Assembly: GCA_021778815.1 (NCBI GenBank)
Contig: JAJYBW010000262.1
Span: forward strand, 1-5,298
Direction of reading: 5' to 3'
Source: Acidobacteriota bacterium
GTDB taxonomy: Bacteria; Acidobacteriota; Terriglobia; Terriglobales; Acidobacteriaceae
DNA: 5,298 nt
Shown: piece by piece, positions 1-5,298 of the stretch
Position numbering within the stretch: position 1 is the first letter of the stretch
Layout: each line of letters starts with the position of its first letter
Notes under the pieces: model-generated
What the model saw: only the letters and a program-made list of their open reading frames with translations
Told to the model about the DNA's origin: nothing
Databases searched by the model: none
Position numbers and translations under genes: made by a program

Positions 1-1
1 A

Positions 2-931
2 GATGAAAGCGGCCCAGCGTGGGGCCATGTTTCGGACGTCATCCTGCATCTGGTTCTGCAGCAGGATGTCGTGGCGCTGATTACCTCCAGCGACGGCACG
101 GACACCCACGTAAGCGAGCAGGTGGGCAATCGAATCGGCGTTCCGATCCTGACGTTGTCGAACGATGCGACGACCACCCAGATCGACATTCCATGGATCT
201 TTCGGCTCGGTCCCAGCGATTTGCAGCAGGCGCAAAGCATCGCACAGAACATCTATCGCAAACGTGGACTGAACAAGGTGATGGTGATTTTCGCGGGAGA
301 TCACGATGGGCGGGGCGGAGTTGCGGCGATGCGGCAGGCGGCCCGTTCGCTCAACGCGGCAGTGCCGAAGGAACTGGCTCTCGATCCGCTGCGGCCTGAC
401 CTCACTTCTGTTGTGAGGCAAATTCAAGCGGGTTCTCCGCAGGCAATTGTTCTATGGACACGAGCCGATGTGGCGCAACGTTTGTTGCCAATGCTTCGCG
501 CGGCGGGCATTTCAATTCCTGTGTATTTTTCGCAGCAGGCGGCTCAGGCAGGATCAGGACTAACTTTGACGCCAACCGGGGGCAACGGAGAGGACGATTC
601 GAATTCACTCTCCGTATGGACCATCACCGAACGCGCAGAGGACGCGGCGATGGGGAAGAGTTTTGCGACGCGATATTTTCAGCAAACGGGTAGACCACCC
701 AGCGCGGCTGCCGCCGAAGCTTACGATGCGGTTTGCCTGACGGTGCGCGCCCTGCGTGCGGCGGGACCGAATCGTGCCCGGATGCGTGATCAGTTGGCCA
801 GGACACGTGATTATTCCGGCGCGTCGGGAACCATCCGCTTCGATCGCGAGGGAAACAACACGACTCAGGTCCATCTCGTAGCGCTGCGTGCGCAGCCACC
901 AACTACGGAAAGAGGAGGCAGCGCGGAATGA
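2..931 (+). CDS. Type I periplasmic substrate-binding protein (LivK/Peripla_BP_6-like), 5' partial
   Basis: The frame is open from the left edge (first full codon at 2) to TGA at 929-931, giving 309 residues without the start. An internal GTG at 71 could be taken as a start, but the 23 codons before it continue the family pattern (DESGPAWG, then a helix), so the gene is truncated by the window, not short. Seen: a VVALITSSDGTDTH loop (about residues 23-36), a strand plus PWIF segment (about 60-70), an NKVMVIFAGD strand starting the second lobe, an IPVYFSQQA strand, and the late AAAAEAYDAV helix and GTIRFDREGN strand typical of branched-chain amino acid-type binding proteins. The N-terminal part, with any signal peptide, is missing; roughly 100 residues by family length. 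The family acts in the periplasm, binding small ligands for ABC uptake or sensing. No permease or ATPase is in view. The stop overlaps the next start (ATGA), so it is probably translated together with the GMC oxidoreductase. The ligand cannot be told from sequence. Confidence 0.85.
   Translation, partial: DESGPAWGHVSDVILHLVLQQDVVALITSSDGTDTHVSEQVGNRIGVPILTLSNDATTTQIDIPWIFRLGPSDLQQAQSIAQNIYRKRGLNKVMVIFAGDHDGRGGVAAMRQAARSLNAAVPKELALDPLRPDLTSVVRQIQAGSPQAIVLWTRADVAQRLLPMLRAAGISIPVYFSQQAAQAGSGLTLTPTGGNGEDDSNSLSVWTITERAEDAAMGKSFATRYFQQTGRPPSAAAAEAYDAVCLTVRALRAAGPNRARMRDQLARTRDYSGASGTIRFDREGNNTTQVHLVALRAQPPTTERGGSAE
913..918 (+). promoter_or_regulatory. Shine-Dalgarno site for the GMC oxidoreductase
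   Basis: A perfect AGGAGG lies inside the 3' end of the binding-protein gene. It is 9 bases before ATG 928 and 12 bases before a second in-frame ATG at 931, which favours 928 as the start. Together with the ATGA overlap it fits translational coupling, with reinitiation by ribosomes that finish the upstream gene. Confidence 0.8.
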
Positions 932-2634
932 TGTCCCCGATTCTCAGCGGCGACGTGTATGACGCAATCATCGTAGGCTCTGGAGCCGGCGGCGGCATGG
1001 CTGCGTATTCGCTGACACACGCGGGCGCGAAGTGCCTGATGCTGGAAGCCGGCGACTGGTACGACACCGCGAAAGATTCGAAATGGCTGCAATGGGGCTA
1101 CGATGCACCCCATCGTGGAGCGTCCAAAACCCCGTTCGGCCCCGGAGGATTTGAGGCCGTCGTCGGCGGCTACGATGTGGAAGGCGAGCCGTACACCTGC
1201 GCGACTGGGACCGACTGGAAATGGTTTCGCTCCCGCATGCTGGGCGGTCGCACGAATGCCTGGGGACGAATTTCGCTGCGCAATGGACCGTACGACTTCA
1301 CGCCTTACAGTCGCGACGGCAAGGGCTTCGACTGGCCGATCACGTATGAGGAGCTCGCGCCCTATTATGACAAGACGGAAGAATTGATCGGAGTGTTCGG
1401 TTCAGCAGAGGGGTTGGAAAATCTGCCAGATGGAAAATTTCAACCGCCGCCAACTCCGCGCTGCTATGAATTGCTCGTCCAAAAGGCGTGCAAGAACCTA
1501 AAGATTCCCTGCATTCCTTCGCGGCTTGCAATCCTGACGCGCCCGCTAAAGAATCGCCCCGCCTGCCACTATGTGGCGCAATGTAATCGCAGCTGTCGCA
1601 TGGGATCGAACTTTTCTTCTCCGGACGTGCTGCTGTATCCAGCGCAGCTGACAGGCAATCTCGAGATCCGTTGCGGCGCGATGGCACGGGAGGTTTTGAC
1701 GGGTCCGGATGGTCGCGCGACCGGAGTTTCGTATATCGATAAGCAGTCTGGCGAGGAAGTTCAAGTTCACGGCAAAGTTGTTGTGCTGGCGGCAAGCGCC
1801 TGCGAAACAGCGCGTCTGCTGCTGAACTCTCGAAGCCCGCGCTTCCCCGATGGAGTGGCGAATTCCAACGGCATGGTGGGCCGCTACTTGATGGATACCG
1901 TCATGTCCGACGTGACCGGATGGATTCCTTCCATGATGAACCTGCCCGCGCATAACGAGGACGGCGTGGGCGGCATGCACCTGTTCATGCCATGGTGGAA
2001 GTATCAGGAACAATTGCAGAGCAAGCTGCCTTTTTCGCGCGGCTATCACATTGAGATTGGCGGCGGACGGTGCGGCATGCCCGCTCCAGGATTGATGACT
2101 GGATCAGAGACATTGCTGGGAGGCGGCTATGGAAAGGATCTGAAGCAGCGCAGCCGTAGCCTGTACGGTTCGCTGGTCGGCTTTCATGGACGCGGCGAAA
2201 TGATTCCGAACCCGCAGAGCTATTGCGAAATCGACAAGAGCGCGGTGGACAAGTGGGGCATTCCCGTCCTGAAATTTCATTTCCAGTGGAGCGATCAGGA
2301 GATCCAGATGGCGCGTCACATGCAGGAAACGTTTCAACAGATTGTGACGACGATGGGCGGCAAGGTTATCGAGTCCTATGGCGCGGACCAGCAATGGGGG
2401 ATTTCAGCGGGTGGGATGGGCTTCCACGAAGTGGGTGGTGCGCGCATGGGAAACGATCCGAAGACCAGCGTGCTGAACTCCCATTGCCAGGCGTGGGACT
2501 GTAACAATCTTTTCGTCACGGATGGAGCGCCATTTGTCAGTTTGTCGGACAAGAATCCTACACTGACGATTTTGGCGCTGGCGTGGCGGACGTCGGAATA
2601 TATTACCGCGCAGGTTCGCGCGCAGAATGTGTAG
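928..2634 (+). CDS. FAD-dependent GMC oxidoreductase, large catalytic subunit of a periplasmic dehydrogenase
   Basis: 568 residues, complete. The Rossmann FAD motif is GSGAGGG at residues 17-23, with the second-strand acid at E40 (LMLEAG). GGRTNAWG at 106-113 fits the GMC flavin-contact segment. The C-terminal block carries the expected catalytic pair: His500 in GFHEVGGARMG and Asn543 in DKNPTLTILAL, with VTDGAPF between them. Cys213, Cys219 and Cys223 (C-x5-C-x3-C) lie where related FAD glucose dehydrogenases hold an iron-sulfur cluster. The family oxidises sugars, sugar acids, polyols or other alcohols and passes electrons on. Substrate here is unknown: gluconate, glucose, fructose and sorbitol dehydrogenase-like enzymes all share this plan. 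There is no signal peptide; export probably depends on the Tat signal of the small subunit encoded 33 bases downstream. Start 928 is chosen for its AGGAGG at 9-base spacing. It overlaps the upstream gene by 4 bases. Confidence 0.93.
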   Translation: MMSPILSGDVYDAIIVGSGAGGGMAAYSLTHAGAKCLMLEAGDWYDTAKDSKWLQWGYDAPHRGASKTPFGPGGFEAVVGGYDVEGEPYTCATGTDWKWFRSRMLGGRTNAWGRISLRNGPYDFTPYSRDGKGFDWPITYEELAPYYDKTEELIGVFGSAEGLENLPDGKFQPPPTPRCYELLVQKACKNLKIPCIPSRLAILTRPLKNRPACHYVAQCNRSCRMGSNFSSPDVLLYPAQLTGNLEIRCGAMAREVLTGPDGRATGVSYIDKQSGEEVQVHGKVVVLAASACETARLLLNSRSPRFPDGVANSNGMVGRYLMDTVMSDVTGWIPSMMNLPAHNEDGVGGMHLFMPWWKYQEQLQSKLPFSRGYHIEIGGGRCGMPAPGLMTGSETLLGGGYGKDLKQRSRSLYGSLVGFHGRGEMIPNPQSYCEIDKSAVDKWGIPVLKFHFQWSDQEIQMARHMQETFQQIVTTMGGKVIESYGADQQWGISAGGMGFHEVGGARMGNDPKTSVLNSHCQAWDCNNLFVTDGAPFVSLSDKNPTLTILALAWRTSEYITAQVRAQNV

Positions 2635-2653
2635 TTGCATGCATTTTGGTTGC

Positions 2654-2659
2654 AGAGGA
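2654..2659 (+). promoter_or_regulatory. Ribosome binding site deciding the small-subunit start
   Basis: AGAGGA lies in the 33-base gap after the GMC stop, 8 bases before ATG 2668. The frame is also open back to a TTG at 2635 that directly abuts the GMC stop, and a GTG sits at 2665, only 5 bases away. The spacing supports ATG 2668; another ATG at 2674 (14 bases away) is less well placed. Confidence 0.65.
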
Positions 2660-2667
2660 AAACAGTG

Positions 2668-3297
2668 ATGGGCATGGAAGAACCGGGCGTAACGCAAACT
2701 CGAACGCTTCGCTTTCAGCGGCGCGCCATGCTCAAAATGATGGTGGCGCTTCCGATTGCGGGGTTGATGCCGCTTTCCTCGCTGGCGGTGGAAGTGGCCC
2801 GAACCGCCCCGGACGCGTCCATCCTACCGGATGGTACTGCTTGGAAACTGCGAGTCCTGACACCGCATGAGTGGGCGACGGTGGGCGTGTTGAGTGATTG
2901 GATCCTCCCTGCAGATGAAGTTTCAGGAAGCGCAACGGACGCAGGGGTGCCGGAGTTTATCGACGACTGGCTGGATTTTCAGCGTGGAGGTTTGCTGATT
3001 GAGATTCGCGAGGGGCTGGCATGGCTCGATGGCGAGTGCCAGCGTAGTTTCAGGCACAACTTTGTGGATTGCGGTTCAGCGCAGCAGCAGCAGATTCTCG
3101 GCAGGATTGCGTGGCCGGAGAAAGCCGCGCCACAGGATGCGAAGGCGGTGGCATTCTTCAACCAGTTTCGCGACCTTACGCTGAGCGGGTTTTACACCAG
3201 CGAGGTGGGGATCCGCGATTTACCATACGTGGGCAATGAACCACAGGCGGAGTGGCGAGGATGTCCAACGGATGTGCTCGCAAAGTTGGGAATCTGA
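2668..3297 (+). CDS. Gluconate 2-dehydrogenase subunit 3 family protein with Tat signal
   Basis: 209 residues from ATG 2668. The N-terminus has a twin-arginine motif (QRRAMLK, Arg18-Arg19) followed by a hydrophobic stretch to about residue 40 (MMVALPIAGLMPLSSLA), with possible cleavage after Ala40. The mature part shows the family hallmarks: LTPHEWATVGVLSDWILPAD (65-83), AGVPEFIDDWLD (92-103), a helical middle, then LSGFYTSEVGIRDLPYVGN (172-190) and WRGCP near the C-terminus. Cys124, Cys135 and Cys199 are the only cysteines. Proteins of this family are the small subunit of membrane-bound or periplasmic FAD dehydrogenases; they bind the GMC subunit and bring it through the Tat system as a hitchhiker. 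Its position right after the GMC gene fits that role exactly. It has no catalytic motif of its own. A longer product from TTG 2635 (220 residues) is possible but has no ribosome binding site at a normal distance. Confidence 0.88.
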   Translation: MGMEEPGVTQTRTLRFQRRAMLKMMVALPIAGLMPLSSLAVEVARTAPDASILPDGTAWKLRVLTPHEWATVGVLSDWILPADEVSGSATDAGVPEFIDDWLDFQRGGLLIEIREGLAWLDGECQRSFRHNFVDCGSAQQQQILGRIAWPEKAAPQDAKAVAFFNQFRDLTLSGFYTSEVGIRDLPYVGNEPQAEWRGCPTDVLAKLGI

Positions 3298-3317
3298 TGC
3301 GCATTGCGGATCAGATT
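3291..3317. terminator. Candidate bidirectional terminator hairpin between convergent genes
   Basis: AATCTGAT (3291-3298) pairs perfectly with ATCAGATT (3310-3317). After one G-G mismatch, CGC (3300-3302) pairs with GCG (3306-3308) around an ATT loop. The stem therefore has 11 pairs with a single interruption and lies over the TGA at 3295-3297 and, on the other strand, the TAA at 3316-3318. The location between convergent genes suits a shared terminator. Neither side has a long T tract (plus strand continues ATTTGGG), so intrinsic termination may be weak. Confidence 0.5.
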
Positions 3318-5091
3318 ATTTGGGATGAGTATAGTTCACGGGCACAATATCTTTGCCTTCGGTCACTTGGTAAAATTGGTCGGCGGTGACATTGCTAAAG
3401 ACCTGCTTCGTTCCGTCGGGCCAATGAATTTCCAGTTTGTTGGCCCGGTCGTGGTTCCCCAGGCCAAAATGAATTCTCAGATCGTTCTGCGATAAATAAC
3501 TGCCGCCGCTCAGCACTTCCTTGGTCTGCACCAAATCGCCTGTGGTGGCGGTCACGCGGGCATTCAGGGCAATTCGATTGCTCTTCGTCCCTTCCAGCTG
3601 AAGGCTGATCCAGTGATTTTCCGGACCACCCCGCGACGCCAGGATCATTGGAGCGCCCTCGAGATTTTCGATGACCAGATCCAGCTTTCCGTTGTTGAAC
3701 AGGTCGCCCATGGCCACTCCCCGGCTGACTTGCAGTTCCTGAATCGCCGGCCCCACCTGCTTGCTGATGTTTTTGAATTTTCCATCGCGCAGATTCTGAA
3801 ACAGAAGTTTCGGTTCGCGAAATTTGGAGTCCATGCCAATGCTGTCGACCTGGGGATAGACGTGGCCGTTGACCATAAAGAAATCGTCCCAGCCATCGTT
3901 ATCGAAGTCCATGAATTCATCGCCCCATCCGACGTAGGAGGTGGTGCTCTGCGCGATTCCAGACGCATAGGAAACATCGGTGAAATTCATGTTGCCATCG
4001 TTGCGGAACAGCGCGGTGTATTGCTCATTGAAGTGCGTGATGGCGATGGACAAACGGCCGGTGTGGTTGTAATCGCCGAGCGCGGTACCCATGTTGGCCT
4101 GGGCATTGCCATCCTGATCGACAGCGACACCGGCGTTGTAGGCAATATCGGTGAAGCGGCCGTTGCCGTCGTTGCGATAGAGGTAGGTCGGCTCACCATC
4201 GTTGTCGACGAACAGATCGAGTCGGCCGTCAGCGTTAAAGTCGTGCCACACGGCGGTCAGCCCATACAATCCTGGCGCATCGTCCACCCCGGCCTGTTTG
4301 GAAACATCGGTGAAGGCGCCGTCGCCGTTGTTGTGATAGAGATTATCGGGCGAACCTTTCAATCCCCGCGGTCCGCATTGCACGTCGATGGCGTGATATT
4401 TGCAGGTGGGCCGAGAGCCGAAGGTGGGCAGGTCGTTTAAGTTCAAATCCACGTAGTGATCGACGAATAAGTCGGCATATCCATCGCCGTCATAATCACC
4501 GAAGGCCGCGCCCATGGCCCACAAAGTATCGTCACCCAGGCCCGCTTGCTTGGTGACGTCGGTCAATGTTCCGTTGCCGTTGTTGCGATACAGCACCACG
4601 CCGCCGAAACAGGTGACCAGCAGATCCGGCCAGCCGTCATTGTTATAGTCGCCGACAGCCGCGCCCATGGCCCAGCATGGAGTCGCGACACCCGCCTGAT
4701 CGCTGACATCGGTGAATGTGCCGTCATGATTGTTGCGATAGAGCGCGCTGCGAGCCTTTTTGCCGGCCAGCGCCATATCCACGCTGGGCGCGTTGGTAAA
4801 GTAAATGTCCGGCCATCCATCGCGGTTGTAATCAATCAGGGCGACGCCGCCGCTCATCGACTCCACCACATACTTAGCTTCTGGACTGGAGAGATGGCTG
4901 AAGTTGATTCCGGTTGATTTTGTGATGTCGACAAGTTGCGGCAAAGCAGACGCCGAAGCCGACGGAGCGACCGGGTTGGTGCTGGTTTGCGATGGGTGCG
5001 CGGTGGCGACCTGGGCGGACGCAGAGATCAGGCCAGCAGCCAACATCAGCGGGAGGACAGCAGGCGTTTTGCGTAGTCTCAAAGGCGCCAT
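3316..5091 (-). CDS. Secreted CRTAC1 family protein: FG-GAP/VCBS repeats plus ASPIC/UnbV domain
   Basis: 591 residues from ATG 5091. The N-terminus looks like a Sec signal peptide: Arg5, Arg7 and Lys8, a hydrophobic core to about 22, then SASAQVATA with possible cleavage after Ala26 or Ala31. A Ser/Thr/Pro/Ala-rich linker reaches about residue 51. Next come seven calcium-loop motifs of the DxDxDG type: DYNRDGWPD 87, DYNNDGWPD 148, DYDGDGYAD 199, DFNADGRLD 284, DYNHTGRLS 340 (degenerate), DFDNDGWDD 395 and DLFNNGKLD 463. Most are followed by an LYRNNxxGxFTDVSxxAG-like segment, as in beta-propellers. Residues about 508-578 form an ASPIC/UnbV domain (RVTATTG, LSGGSYLSQNDLRIHFGLG, LEIHWPDGT). Cys230 and Cys239 flank an insertion between motifs 3 and 4 and could form a disulfide. 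The role is unknown: probably an extracytoplasmic binding or adhesion-like protein. A GTG at 5118 would add nine residues (MYRSCCGSS), which fit a signal peptide less well. It probably shares an operon with the TPR gene 39 bases upstream. Confidence 0.9.
   Translation of the reverse strand: MAPLRLRKTPAVLPLMLAAGLISASAQVATAHPSQTSTNPVAPSASASALPQLVDITKSTGINFSHLSSPEAKYVVESMSGGVALIDYNRDGWPDIYFTNAPSVDMALAGKKARSALYRNNHDGTFTDVSDQAGVATPCWAMGAAVGDYNNDGWPDLLVTCFGGVVLYRNNGNGTLTDVTKQAGLGDDTLWAMGAAFGDYDGDGYADLFVDHYVDLNLNDLPTFGSRPTCKYHAIDVQCGPRGLKGSPDNLYHNNGDGAFTDVSKQAGVDDAPGLYGLTAVWHDFNADGRLDLFVDNDGEPTYLYRNDGNGRFTDIAYNAGVAVDQDGNAQANMGTALGDYNHTGRLSIAITHFNEQYTALFRNDGNMNFTDVSYASGIAQSTTSYVGWGDEFMDFDNDGWDDFFMVNGHVYPQVDSIGMDSKFREPKLLFQNLRDGKFKNISKQVGPAIQELQVSRGVAMGDLFNNGKLDLVIENLEGAPMILASRGGPENHWISLQLEGTKSNRIALNARVTATTGDLVQTKEVLSGGSYLSQNDLRIHFGLGNHDRANKLEIHWPDGTKQVFSNVTADQFYQVTEGKDIVPVNYTHPK
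3679..4833 (-). repeat. Coding repeat array: seven FG-GAP/VCBS units
   Basis: This part of the CRTAC1 gene encodes the seven calcium-loop motifs, with spacings from about 50 to 85 residues. The repetition is still visible in the DNA: on the plus strand ACATCGGTGAA recurs near 3974, 4304 and 4707, and TTGCGATA near 4172, 4583 and 4733. The copies have diverged elsewhere, so this is an old domain repeat and not a recent DNA duplication. Confidence 0.75.
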
Positions 5092-5108
5092 GCTGGATCC
5101 GCAGCATG
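5089..5108 (-). promoter_or_regulatory. Hairpin containing the CRTAC1 start codon
   Basis: CATGCTG (5089-5095) and CAGCATG (5102-5108) form a perfect 7-bp inverted repeat with a 6-base loop. In the minus-strand mRNA the proposed AUG lies in the 3' arm and the only nearby Shine-Dalgarno-like bases (GGA) lie in the loop, so the fold would cover the start. The TPR stop codon is 22 bases before the hairpin, so a ribosome terminating there could open it. That effect is inferred; only the inverted repeat is seen. Confidence 0.4.
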
Positions 5109-5130
5109 ATCGGTACACGCACCGAGAGAA

Positions 5131-5298
5131 TTACATGGGTGGATCGGTGTCTCCCGTCTGGTCTTTCGCCCGAGGCAATCGCATCTCTTTAAAGATGGCG
5201 CTGAGGTCGGATTGCATTTTCTTATACTTCAGATATTCGGCGAGTTCCCGCTTGGCATCGTCGGTTCGGCCGGCATTCCTATATAAAGTGCTGAGGCG
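5131..5298 (-). CDS. C-terminal end of a TPR-type protein, 5' partial
   Basis: On the minus strand an open frame enters from the right edge and ends at TAA (5133-5131), giving 55 residues with no start codon in the window. It begins RLSTLYRNAGRTDDAKRELAEY and goes on to a charged helix (LKYKKMQSDLSAIFKEM) and a polar tail ending TDPPM. The LYRNAGRTDDAKRELAEY pattern is that of the last TPR helix pair (the G-R-x-x-D-A-K turn), which generally mediates protein contacts. The gene lies 39 bases upstream of the CRTAC1 gene in the same frame and strand, so the two probably form an operon. Only the very end is visible: domain architecture, length and localisation cannot be judged. The fragment is too short to prove TPR membership on its own. 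Confidence 0.7.
   Translation of the reverse strand, partial: RLSTLYRNAGRTDDAKRELAEYLKYKKMQSDLSAIFKEMRLPRAKDQTGDTDPPM

Noticed and set aside
19..399. 126-codon plus-strand frame at the left edge
   Set aside because: It overlaps the binding-protein gene in another frame, and its product is Arg/Gly/Ser/Ala-rich with no recognisable fold.
1340..2049. Minus-strand open frames inside the GMC gene (151 and 167 codons)
   Set aside because: They are antisense shadows of a gene with strong motifs over its whole length; they show no family pattern and no plausible ribosome binding context was identified.
2636..2643. TGCATGCA palindrome after the GMC stop, considered as an operator
   Set aside because: It is a single short 8-base palindrome inside an operon gap with no promoter beside it; this is expected by chance.
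2635..2667. TTG start for the small subunit abutting the GMC stop
   Set aside because: No Shine-Dalgarno site fits TTG 2635, while AGAGGA is 8 bases before ATG 2668, and the extra residues add nothing to the Tat signal.
3613..4440. Long plus-strand open frame (275 codons) opposite the CRTAC1 gene
   Set aside because: Its translation is a monotonous Val/Ile/Ala/Gly pattern (VAVVAIEVG, IGEIHVAIV) that mirrors the FG-GAP repeats read in antisense. The minus-strand frame has clear family motifs throughout. A second such frame at 4546-4917 has the same origin.
5118..5118. GTG 5118 as the start of the CRTAC1 protein
   Set aside because: It adds nine residues with two adjacent cysteines ahead of an otherwise normal signal peptide, and no ribosome binding site precedes it. 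It is kept only as an alternative.
1..5298. Search for CRISPR repeats, insertion-sequence ends, tRNA genes and phage genes
   Set aside because: No regular direct repeats with spacers, no transposase-like frame, no tRNA-like sequence and no phage-type protein was seen; the coding content is ordinary chromosomal.

Overview
The window looks like a piece of a bacterial chromosome, moderately GC-rich by eye and densely coded. The protein types suggest Acidobacteriota: a CRTAC1-type FG-GAP/ASPIC-UnbV secreted protein behind a TPR gene, and a GMC oxidoreductase with a Tat-exported gluconate 2-dehydrogenase subunit 3-type partner. The taxonomic call is an inference from family resemblance, because no rRNA or marker gene is present. 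No tRNA, rRNA, CRISPR array, insertion sequence or phage gene was seen.

Left half, plus strand (2-3297): a three-gene run that reads as one operon. It starts with the 3' part of a type I periplasmic substrate-binding protein, open at the left edge. Its stop codon overlaps, as ATGA, the start of a complete 568-residue FAD-dependent GMC oxidoreductase. After 33 bases comes a 209-residue gluconate 2-dehydrogenase subunit 3-type small subunit with a twin-arginine signal. The large subunit has no export signal, so the likely picture is a folded heterodimer carried to the periplasm by the small subunit. There it would oxidise a sugar, polyol or other alcohol. The tightly coupled binding protein could supply or sense the substrate. 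No cytochrome c subunit, the usual electron outlet of such enzymes, lies in the window.

Right half, minus strand (3316-5298): a convergent pair. The C-terminal 55 residues of a TPR-type protein enter from the right edge, followed after 39 bases by a complete secreted beta-propeller-like protein (CRTAC1 family: seven FG-GAP/VCBS calcium-loop repeats, then an ASPIC/UnbV domain). A 7-bp hairpin that contains the proposed start codon suggests its translation may be coupled to the TPR gene.

The two units meet tail to tail with 18 bases between stop codons. An interrupted 11-bp stem-loop lies over both stops and is a plausible shared bidirectional terminator. Both promoters must lie outside the window. 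No gene-free stretch reaches 300 bases.
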